The notes beneath the pieces are model-generated. The model did no database searches. It saw nothing but the letters and a program-made list of their open reading frames with translations, and had not been told where the DNA came from. Made by a program: the position numbers and the translations under genes. From JACQBY01 sp041486115 (GTDB lineage Bacteria; Nitrospirota; Nitrospiria; JACQBW01), in assembly GCA_041486115.1 (NCBI GenBank), contig JBGPKT010000069.1:1-12106 (forward strand): DNA of 12,106 nt. The letters run 5' to 3'. Positions 1-6,900 of the stretch are shown here, piece after piece. Position 1 is the first letter of the stretch. The number at the start of each line of letters is the position of its first letter.

Positions 1-636
1 GAAGAACTCCCCCGGATATTGAAGGGGGGAGAGTCTCCGGCCTATTCCTGGATCCCTCCCGGAATGTTTGGCTACGACGAAATGTCCGGCCTCCGGTTTA
101 ATCCGAAAAAGGCCGCCAGTCTCCTTGCCGAGGGAGGCTATCCCGGAGGAATTCATTTTCCGAAAGTGACCCTTGCCTTTAATACCGATATGGTCAATAG
201 CCTGATTGCGGAAAATATTCAGGCGCAATTAAAAAGAAACCTGGGCATTCACATTTTTCTCGACAATCAGGAGTGGAAGGTCTATCTCAAACGGCTTCAG
301 GTCGATACCCCTCAAATATTCAGGCTGGGATGGGGAGCCGATTATCCCGACCCCGACAACTTCATGAATTTATTTATAACGGGCGGGGGAAATAACCATA
401 CGCACTGGGGGAATCCCCGTTATGACCGGCTGATACAAAACGCTTCTTCCGAAAGAGACGTCAAACGGAGGTTTTTCATGTATCAGGAAGCTCAAAATAT
501 TCTGACCGAGGAAGAATTTCCCATCATTCCTCTTTTTATCAGCGCACAGAATTTTTTGGTAAAACCGGCTGTTCAAGGAATGGAAACCAACCCGATGGAA
601 CTTTTCTACTTAAAAAAAATTAAGGTAGGAGATTAG
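1..636 (+). CDS. Peptide-type ABC transporter substrate-binding protein (SBP family 5), C-terminal part
   Basis: The reading frame is open from base 1 to the TAG at 634-636, so only the last 211 codons are present and the true start is upstream. A TTG at 19 is only an in-frame codon, not a credible start. The hallmark of family 5 solute-binding proteins (OppA/DppA/NikA type) is visible as W-G-A-D-Y-P-D-P-D-N-F at codons 111-121. It is followed by the usual C-terminal lobe pattern: a Y-D-R-L-I segment, an amphipathic stretch ending in E-A-Q-N-I-L, and an I-P-L-F strand. Family knowledge says this is a periplasmic or lipid-anchored receptor that delivers oligopeptides, dipeptides or a similar ligand to the permease. 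The exact ligand cannot be read from this half. Four bases separate it from the permease gene that follows, which fits one operon. Confidence is high for the family and low for the substrate. Confidence 0.93.
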   Translation, partial: EELPRILKGGESPAYSWIPPGMFGYDEMSGLRFNPKKAASLLAEGGYPGGIHFPKVTLAFNTDMVNSLIAENIQAQLKRNLGIHIFLDNQEWKVYLKRLQVDTPQIFRLGWGADYPDPDNFMNLFITGGGNNHTHWGNPRYDRLIQNASSERDVKRRFFMYQEAQNILTEEEFPIIPLFISAQNFLVKPAVQGMETNPMELFYLKKIKVGD

Positions 637-640
637 CGGA

Positions 641-1564
641 ATGATTCCCTTTATTTTTAAACGGCTTCTCTATTCCATTCCGGTGCTCCTGATCATCTCC
701 ACGTTCACTTTTTTTATTTTACTGGTCGTTCCGGGGGGGCCTTTTGACCAGGAAAAGAAACTCCCGCCCGACATTCAGGCGAATATAGAAGCGAAGTATC
801 ATCTCAATGAGCCGGTCTGGAAGCAATATGCAGATTACCTGAAAGGGTTGATGCGGGGCGACCTCGGGCCTTCCTATAAATATCCTGGGAGAACCGTCAA
901 TGAAATCATAGGCGATACGTTTCCTGTTTCGATCGAGCTCGGATTGCTGGCGTTCGGGGCGGCGCTGGGGCTAGGTCTTGTATCGGGAATTCTTGCCGCG
1001 GTCTATAAACATTCCTGGATCGACCGGATGGGAATGTTGATTGCCTCGGCCGGATTGTCCCTTCCCGCTTTTGTCCTGGGGGCTTTTTTGATTTTTATTT
1101 TTTCCGTTTATCTCCGCTGGTTTCCCCCGGCTCTCTGGGAAGGATGGATTTACAGGGTGTTGCCGGCAATGACTTTAGGCATAGGGGCCTCTGCCTATAT
1201 CGCCCGGCTGGTCCGGTCGAGCATTCTCGATGTCTCGTCGCAGGATTTTGTGAGAACGGCGAGGGCAAAAGGGCTTTCCGAAAAGAGCGTTATCCTCAAG
1301 CATGTCCTGCGAAACGCTATATCTCCGGTCGTGACCATTTCGGGACCCTTGATTGCCGGGTTGATCACCGGCTCTTTTATTGTGGAATATCTGTTTTCCA
1401 TTCCCGGTATGGGGCGCTATTTTATCACGGCGGTGACGAATAGAGATTATCCGCTGATTATGGGGGTGACCCTGGTCTATGCGGTGGTAATTGTGCTTGC
1501 CAATATTCTTGTGGATCTTCTTTATTTTGTGATCGACCCGAGGCAAAAAATAAGTGAAGAATAA
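641..1564 (+). CDS. ABC transporter permease, DppB/OppB type
   Basis: This 307-residue protein has the usual length for DppB/OppB-type permeases of peptide/nickel importers. The N-terminus carries the family pattern of a first membrane helix (about 11-31) ending in V-P-G-G-P-F-D, followed by a long periplasmic loop. Further hydrophobic segments lie near 98-120, 131-157, 172-190, 231-250 and 272-296, giving six in total. The cytoplasmic EAA loop that contacts the ATPase is at about 204-225, with R-T-A-R-A-K-G-L-S at its core. The C-terminus ends with the typical Y-F-V-I-D-P-R. The ATG at 641 follows a GGAG at 628-631 and lies 4 nt after the preceding receptor gene. The 3' end overlaps the next permease gene by 11 nt, so translation of the two is probably coupled. 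Its role is to form half of the inner-membrane channel. Confidence 0.95.
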   Translation: MIPFIFKRLLYSIPVLLIISTFTFFILLVVPGGPFDQEKKLPPDIQANIEAKYHLNEPVWKQYADYLKGLMRGDLGPSYKYPGRTVNEIIGDTFPVSIELGLLAFGAALGLGLVSGILAAVYKHSWIDRMGMLIASAGLSLPAFVLGAFLIFIFSVYLRWFPPALWEGWIYRVLPAMTLGIGASAYIARLVRSSILDVSSQDFVRTARAKGLSEKSVILKHVLRNAISPVVTISGPLIAGLITGSFIVEYLFSIPGMGRYFITAVTNRDYPLIMGVTLVYAVVIVLANILVDLLYFVIDPRQKISEE

Positions 1565-2360
1565 AACCCTGACGGTTTCAATCTTCTTTCTCTGCGGTCT
1601 CCTCCTGCTGACGATTGCGGGGCCATGGCTTTCCCCTTATCTTTATGACCGGCAGGACCCTCATGCGCTCCTTGAGGCCCCTTCCGCCCGTCACTGGATG
1701 GGGACAGACAAGCTGGGGAGGGATCTCTTCACGAGACTTGCAGAAGGGGGGAGGTTGTCCCTTTTTATCGGAATCTCTTCGGCCTTCGCCGCATTAATGA
1801 TTGGTACCCTCTACGGAGGAATTTCGGGTTATTTGGGCAAATACTATGATCAGCTCATGATGCGATTTGTCGACGTGGTGTTTGCGCTTCCCGATCTCCT
1901 GCTGATTATTCTCATGATGGTCCTCCTGGGAAGAGGGTTCTTCGAGATTTTTCTCGCGTTAACGTTTGTCAGCTGGGTGACTGTCGCAAGGCTCGTCCGG
2001 GGAGAGGTGTTGAGAGTCAAAGAAGAGGCTTATATCGAAGCCGCCGCCGCCCTTGGAGCAAAGCCCCACCGTCTTCTTTTATTCCATATTCTTCCGAATA
2101 TTTTCGGGCCGTTGATCGTCACGTTGAGTTACCGGATACCGGCGGCGATTCTTGCGGAGTCGACATTGAGTTTCGTGGGTCTGGGGCTCGCCCCTCCTTC
2201 GGCCAGCTGGGGAATCATGGCGAATGAAGGGTGGAGCAGTATGAAGTTTTATCCCCATTTGATTCTATTTCCATCCCTGGCGATATTCTTTACCATTCTT
2301 TCGTTAAACACTTTGGGAGACAGATTAAGAGATTATCTGGACCCTCAGCATCAGCGTTAA
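1554..2360 (+). CDS. ABC transporter permease, DppC/OppC type
   Basis: This 268-residue permease begins with GTG at 1554, inside the end of the DppB-type gene. A GAGG at 1540-1543 gives a reasonable ribosome site, and no other start keeps the first membrane helix (about 8-24). The DppC/OppC N-terminal signature is seen at 47-57 (H-W-M-G-T-D-K-L-G-R-D), followed by L-F-T-R-L. Membrane segments lie near 68-92, 105-128, 184-205 and 236-255. The EAA loop is at about 159-181 (I-E-A-A-A-A-L-G-A-K). The end carries the conserved pattern N-T-L-G-D-R-L-R-D-Y-L-D-P. The protein should pair with the DppB-type subunit to form the inner-membrane channel of a peptide importer. No ATPase gene (DppD/DppF) follows: 283 nt later a cytochrome gene begins. 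The energising subunits must be encoded upstream or elsewhere. Confidence 0.95.
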   Translation: MKNKTLTVSIFFLCGLLLLTIAGPWLSPYLYDRQDPHALLEAPSARHWMGTDKLGRDLFTRLAEGGRLSLFIGISSAFAALMIGTLYGGISGYLGKYYDQLMMRFVDVVFALPDLLLIILMMVLLGRGFFEIFLALTFVSWVTVARLVRGEVLRVKEEAYIEAAAALGAKPHRLLLFHILPNIFGPLIVTLSYRIPAAILAESTLSFVGLGLAPPSASWGIMANEGWSSMKFYPHLILFPSLAIFFTILSLNTLGDRLRDYLDPQHQR

Positions 2361-2652
2361 TAGAAAAAGAGCGTAACTTTTTTCCCTGACTGGTGTTGAA
2401 AGAGGGGAAGGGGATCAAGCGGTTTTTACTTGCCAAAGACTGGAGAGATTTGGTTGACAATTCCGGAATCTTTCCTGTAATATACCTTCGCTGTGCTGTA
2501 TGAGATGATGAAAGGGGGGATCAACAGAAAAGCGAGTTTTTCCAATTTTTCTTTTCAGGTCTTGGAATTAACTGATTCACAGCCCGGATAAGAGCGGGTC
2601 AAAGTCAGTCTAAAACTACATATATAATAAATTTTAACGAGGAGTGTCGTCA
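2361..2652 (+). other. Intergenic region and probable leader of the cytochrome gene
   Basis: This stretch separates the transporter genes from the cytochrome. It holds the candidate promoter at 2454-2483, a small weak hairpin (CCCG at 2583-2586 with CGGG at 2595-2598), and an AT-rich stretch before the ribosome site GAGGAG at 2639-2644. I see no convincing intrinsic terminator for the transporter operon and no riboswitch class that I recognise. Confidence 0.5.
2454..2483 (+). promoter_or_regulatory. Candidate sigma70 promoter for the cytochrome gene
   Basis: A perfect -35 hexamer TTGACA (2454-2459) is followed after 18 bp by TAATAT (2478-2483), a 4 of 6 match to the -10 consensus. Transcription would start near 2490, leaving a leader of about 160 nt before the cytochrome start at 2653. 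The assignment rests on motif and position only. A second TATAAT at 2623-2628 has no recognisable -35 partner. Confidence 0.5.
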
Positions 2653-3096
2653 ATGAAATTAGCAAAAATGGTTTTAGGTGGAATGTTAGTCACTGCATTA
2701 ATGGTACCTGCCGCGTTCGCCGCAGAAAAAGATGTCACCAAGGCCCGCGTCCCTGCCGGTGAGCTTGAAAAAGCCAAAGCAACAAAGGCTCCGGTTGACC
2801 TCAATGCCGCCGATGTTATCTCAAGAGGAAAAGCCATTTTCACGGGTAAAGGGGGATGCTTCAGCTGCCACGGAGATTCTGGAAAAGGCGATGGTATTGC
2901 CGCTGCCGGCATGGAACCGTCACCCCGGAATTTCACCAATCCCCAATTTCATAAATTAAGAACGCCTGGTGAAATGATGTGGGTCCTCAAAAACGGAAGT
3001 CCCAACACCCCGATGATTGCAGTCATCCCTGCCCAGATTACCGAAGCAGAAGGATGGGATGTGATCGCTTACGAAAGAAGCCTCGGCGGTAAATAG
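2653..3096 (+). CDS. Periplasmic class I cytochrome c (single heme)
   Basis: I choose the ATG at 2653, giving 147 residues, because GAGGAG at 2639-2644 sits 8 nt upstream. A GTG at 2644 in the same frame would overlap that ribosome site. Residues 1-23 form a Sec signal peptide with a lysine n-region, a hydrophobic core and likely cleavage after A-F-A. The mature protein of about 13 kDa has one heme c motif, C69-F-S-C72-H73, followed by G-D-S-G-K-G-D-G, as in class I cytochromes. Met121 in N-T-P-M-I is the likely sixth heme ligand. A C-terminal helix (about 130-143) fits the E-x-x-x-W-D-V-I-A-Y pattern of the fold. It is presumably a soluble periplasmic electron carrier, but its redox partners are not encoded here. 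The gene appears to be a single transcription unit, with its own promoter candidate upstream and a strong terminator 24 nt after its stop. Confidence 0.93.
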   Translation: MKLAKMVLGGMLVTALMVPAAFAAEKDVTKARVPAGELEKAKATKAPVDLNAADVISRGKAIFTGKGGCFSCHGDSGKGDGIAAAGMEPSPRNFTNPQFHKLRTPGEMMWVLKNGSPNTPMIAVIPAQITEAEGWDVIAYERSLGGK

Positions 3097-3120
3097 TTTT
3101 TGAATTGAATATGATTTTTT

Positions 3121-3151
3121 AAAGAAGCCCTGCAAAGGGCTTCTTTTTTTT
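3121..3151 (+). terminator. Strong intrinsic terminator after the cytochrome gene
   Basis: An 11-bp perfect stem, AAAGAAGCCCT (3121-3131) with AGGGCTTCTTT (3136-3146), is closed by a GCAA tetraloop of the stable GNRA class. A run of eight T residues covers 3144-3151. This is a textbook Rho-independent terminator 24 nt after the cytochrome stop. Confidence 0.93.
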
Positions 3152-3192
3152 GAAGGATTATCGCAGTTGCGGTTTAAGCCCATCAAGGAATA

Positions 3193-3720
3193 ATGAAAGA
3201 GCCGGCCAACAGAAAACGGGTTTACGAAGGGAAGATTCTCAATATCGAACTTGATCAGGTGACTCTTCCTAACGGGCATCAAACTGAACTCGAAATCATT
3301 CATCATCCCGGGGCATCCGCCGTGGTGCCTCTCCTCGACGACGGGAATGTGGTTCTGGTTTATCAGTACCGTTATGCGGCAGGTGGATTTATCTACGAGA
3401 TTCCCGCGGGAAAGCTCGATCATGGAGAGGACCCGTTAAAGTGCGCCAAAAGGGAGCTCGAAGAAGAGACCGGGTATACCGCAAAAAAATATGATCCGCT
3501 TGTCTCATTTTTAACCACGCCCGGATTTTGCGATGAAATTATCCATATTTTTCTTGCCAGATCTCTCACTCCGGGATCCCAGCATCTGGAACCCAATGAA
3601 GTCCTGGAAATTCGCCAGGTCAACCTGAAAAAAGCGTTGCAGATGATCGAAAATGGTCAGATTAAAGATGGCAAAACAATTATCGGCCTCCAATCCGCAT
3701 ACTTCTTAATTAACCGTTAA
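3193..3720 (+). CDS. Nudix hydrolase, ADP-ribose pyrophosphatase type
   Basis: This 175-residue protein carries a perfect Nudix box (G-x5-E-x7-R-E-U-x-E-E-x-G-U). It runs from G73 through E79, R87-E88, E91-E92 and G94 to Y95, and the glutamates bind the divalent metals. Pro110 within T-T-P-G-F lies about 16 residues after the box, and an acidic D-E follows. This is the feature that marks ADP-ribose/ADP-sugar pyrophosphatases (NudF-like) within the superfamily. The expected reaction is hydrolysis of ADP-ribose or a related ADP-sugar to AMP and a sugar phosphate in the cytoplasm. The length and the N-terminal beta-rich dimerisation region (about 8-40) also fit. The start ATG has AAGGA at 3185-3189, only 3 nt away, which is a short spacing. 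Only about 40 nt separate it from the preceding terminator and I see no clear promoter there, so expression may depend on read-through or on a promoter I cannot recognise. Confidence 0.93.
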   Translation: MKEPANRKRVYEGKILNIELDQVTLPNGHQTELEIIHHPGASAVVPLLDDGNVVLVYQYRYAAGGFIYEIPAGKLDHGEDPLKCAKRELEEETGYTAKKYDPLVSFLTTPGFCDEIIHIFLARSLTPGSQHLEPNEVLEIRQVNLKKALQMIENGQIKDGKTIIGLQSAYFLINR

Positions 3721-3775
3721 TAAAAGAACGTGGCATGTTTGGTTTTAGAAAATATGGGAAAAAGAATGCCTCCTC

Positions 3776-3816
3776 TTGACAAAAAATTGAAAAGAAAAAG
3801 TTCTCTTTTTTGTCAA
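3776..3816. repeat. Perfect 11-bp AT-rich inverted repeat
   Basis: TTGACAAAAAA (3776-3786) and TTTTTTGTCAA (3806-3816) are exact reverse complements separated by 19 nt. The downstream side continues with AAAAATGAG rather than a T run, so it is not a standard intrinsic terminator in either direction. It could act as a weak terminator of the Nudix transcript, an RNA-stabilising hairpin or a protein-binding site. Choosing among these is beyond the sequence. Confidence 0.6.
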
Positions 3817-3891
3817 AAATGAGCCTCCCTGGATATCAAATAAATAACCCCGTAGTTTCAAGTAGTTAAAGTTCAATTTTATTCGTTATTA

Positions 3892-3921
3892 TGGATAAAA
3901 ACTGGATATTTTTGGTATAAA
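3892..3921 (+). promoter_or_regulatory. Candidate extended -10 promoter for the giant gene
   Basis: TGGTATAAA at 3913-3921 matches an extended -10 element (TGn followed by TATAAA, 5 of 6). The best -35 partner is TGGATA at 3892-3897, 4 of 6, with 18 bp between. Transcription would start near 3928, leaving a short leader of roughly 40-50 nt. Weak -35 elements are common at extended -10 promoters. Position and motif are the only support. Confidence 0.4.
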
Positions 3922-3965
3922 ACATGCATTAAATCACGTTGGCTTAAATTCATCCAACCCAGTCC

Positions 3966-6900
3966 ATGAGGTCAATGAAAGTGATAATACCAAAAACCCT
4001 CCTGCCGAAGCAGCGGGGGTGGGGGGCAGAAAGCCTACTCATTTTTTGGCTTATCTTAACCGGCGTCTCTCTTTCCGCCCATGCCTCCCTCATTGGGAGT
4101 CCTATTCAGGTTGACTCCCTAACCGGAGCTGATGATCACTCATCCATTTCGTTTGACGGAACAAATTATCTAGTCGCCTGGCAGAGCACCACCGGAAGTT
4201 CATATTCAAACGATATCTACGCCGCAATCCTGAACCCTTCCGGAACAACTATTATTCCTTCATTTCTGATCAATAACGCCCTGAATGACCAGACTTTTCC
4301 CGCGGTTTCAAGCTTCGCTTCCAATCAGTTTTTAATTGTTTATCAAACGTTTAACGGGTCCGATTATGATATTTCCGGCGCCTTTGTCTCTTACAGTACG
4401 ACCTCAACACCCAATACAACCGTCGGCACTCCATTTCTGATTGCCGGGGGAGCGGGGAACCAGCAATACCCTTCGGTAGCTTATGACGGTACAGGGTTTT
4501 ACGTGGCCTATCTCGATAGCGGCACGGCGGTCAAAGCGGTCCCCGTTTCAAAGTCAGGCCTGGCGGGAGGCCCGGTCACTTTAGGCGCGGTAACTTCGAC
4601 TACCCCTCCCTCCGTTCTTCCGCAAATTAGTTTTAGCAATTCAGCGATAGCCAGATACCTTGTCGTGTGGGAAGATTTTGGGGCAGATCCGTCGGGAAAT
4701 ATTGTCGCCAATACGATTACAACAGTCGGAGCCGCGGGACCAGGATTAGGGGTCGCATTGACTGCGTCAACCCCTGAACGACATCCTTCGGTTGCCTTTG
4801 ACGGAACCAATTTTTTAGTGGTTTATGATAAGGGGAGCAATGGAAGCAGAGATATTGCCGGTCAGCTGATCACTTTCAATCTGACTCTTTCGGGAGCCCC
4901 CTTTACGGTCTCCTCCGCCGCGAATGACCAGTTGATGCCTAAACTGACATTCAGTTCAGGAGCCAACTTTTATTTTGCTTCTTGGCAGGATTACCGAAAC
5001 AGCACAGGGAATGGGGATATCTATGGATCCAGAATTTCAAAATCCGGAGCTGTGATTGAACCGACTGGTCTTGAAGTGATGTCCAACACGACCTTTCAAA
5101 AACAAAACCCTGCGACAGGGAGTGACGGATCGAATTTTTTGACCGTCTGGACCGATTTTAGAAATCCTCCGACCGGAAGCGACCTCTGGGGACAAAATGT
5201 TGCCGGTCCGCCCCCCTCCATCAGCGGCGTCGCTCCTACATCCAATTTAGCCGTAGGAACGGCCATTACCATTTCCGGAAATTATTTTGGGGATCTCCTC
5301 TCCGGCTTAAGATCAACATCAACGGATTATCTTTCCCTTAATGGAGTCAAGGTTCCTGATTCGAATATTTCGCAATGGTCCAACACCTCGACGCTCTTTA
5401 CGCTTCCTCTGAACAGTACATCAGGCCCTCTTCAAGTGGTTTCCGGAAATCTGGGGAGCAATACTTTTAATCTTGCTCTCCAGGATTTTTCTCTTGCCTC
5501 GACTCCGGCCTCTCTAACGGCGGGAGCCGGAAGCAACGTCAGCTTCACTCAGACTCTGACGAGCTTAAATGGCTTTGTCTCTCCGGTAACCCTTGCTCTC
5601 GGAGGGCTTCCTTCGGGGGTCGCGGGGGCCTTCAGCGCCAATCCGGTGACTCCAACTCCTTCCGGAGCGTCCGCAGCTCTGACGCTATCCGTTTCGCTCT
5701 CCGCGGTGCCTGGGACCTACACTTTACAGGTTTCGGGGAACGGAGGAGGAGAGACTCATGCCATTCCGGTTACTCTGAATATTGCGTCTCTCCCGATGGT
5801 GCAGACTTCTCCCGCAACCGGAATCACACTGACCTCCGCCATACTAAACGGAACTGGGAATCCGAATGGCCAGTCGGCTACCGCCTGGTTTGATTACGGA
5901 ATTACCACCGCTTATGGAAGTTCGACTCCTTCATTTTCACTTTCATCCAGTTATACCACGATCTCTCTTTCGTCGATGGTGACCGGGCTCGCAGTGGGAA
6001 CAACCTATCATTACCGGCTGACCTCGAAAAACAGTTTCGGGACAACTTATGGGGGGGATAGTTCTTTTGTGACTATCGCCAATCCTCCGGCCGTCGTGAC
6101 CGGAATCGCTTCAAACAAGACCACGACCTCTGTCACCCTGAACGGAACGGCTAATCCCAATGGGGTTCCCGGGAGCGCCTGGTATGAATATGGATTAACG
6201 ACCGCTTATGGCAATGCGACTCAGGCGGTTCCACTCACCGGCAATTTTGATAACTTTGTTTCAATCCATGTTCCCGGTCTCTCCCCTTATTCACTTTATC
6301 ATTTCAGAATTGTGGCTGCCAACAACGGGGGGACATCCTGGGGCTTTGACCAGACTTTTAACACCTATTTGATTCCTTTTTACGGACAGCCCGATATTGA
6401 ACTTTTGTCGAGCCCGGTGACGATGTTTAACGGGGTCAATTCATCCGATTATGCCGGGTCTGCCGTTTCCAACGGGGGCGATGTCAACGGCGATGGAATC
6501 AAAGACCTGATTATTTGCGCCGACCAGGCCATGGCCCCGCCCAATAGCTCTTATCCGCCCGGCAGGACCAATGCGGGAGTTTGTTATCTATTTTTCGGGA
6601 GGCCGTCGGGCTGGCCCTCTCCCACAACGCTTGATCAAGCCGATTTAGTTATTTATGGGATCAATCCCGGCGATCAGTTGGGGCATTCGGTTTCGACTGC
6701 GGGAGATTTAAACGCGGATGGTTTTGCGGATATTGTGATCGGAGCTCCCCATGCGGGCCCAATCGACAAAACTACAGGAACGGAATTTAGAAGCGGGCAG
6801 GTCTATATTATTAACGGACGAGGAAATTTTTACAAAGATTTTCCTACCGGCGTGATTGATCTTTCAGTTCCATCCGCGGCTAACGTGACGATAACAGGAG

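Larger units (their letters stand above)
3721..3965 (+). other. AT-rich intergenic region before the giant gene
   Basis: This 245-nt region is distinctly more AT-rich than its flanks. It contains the inverted repeat at 3776-3816 and the candidate promoter at 3892-3921. No small gene with a ribosome site is apparent on either strand. Confidence 0.5.

Noticed and set aside
1175..1546. Open frame on the minus strand inside the DppB-type gene (and similar frames inside the giant gene)
   Set aside because: It lies entirely within a convincing conserved gene on the other strand, and its translation has no membrane, domain or motif features of its own.
2351..2392. Possible terminator after the DppC-type gene (GTTA ... 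TAAC followed by TTTTTT)
   Set aside because: The stem is only about 4 bp and AT-rich, too weak to call.
2505..2591. A 28-codon frame (ATG ATG AAA ...) in the leader of the cytochrome gene
   Set aside because: It has no ribosome site and no recognisable peptide features; a frame this short is expected by chance.
2644..2652. GTG at 2644 as the start of the cytochrome
   Set aside because: It would overlap the GAGGAG ribosome site, which is ideally spaced for ATG 2653.
3110..3115. TATGAT as a -10 element for the Nudix gene
   Set aside because: No matching -35 lies at a normal distance, and any transcript from it would run into the strong terminator at 3121-3151.
3731..3746. Possible sigma54-type promoter around TGGCATG
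   Set aside because: The -24 half looks similar, but the required GC of the -12 element is absent at the right distance.
6051..6057. G7 tract in the giant gene as a phase-variation site
   Set aside because: It sits far inside the gene, encodes ordinary Gly-Gly, and similar G6-G7 runs occur in the DppB-type gene (733-739), so it looks like base-composition noise.
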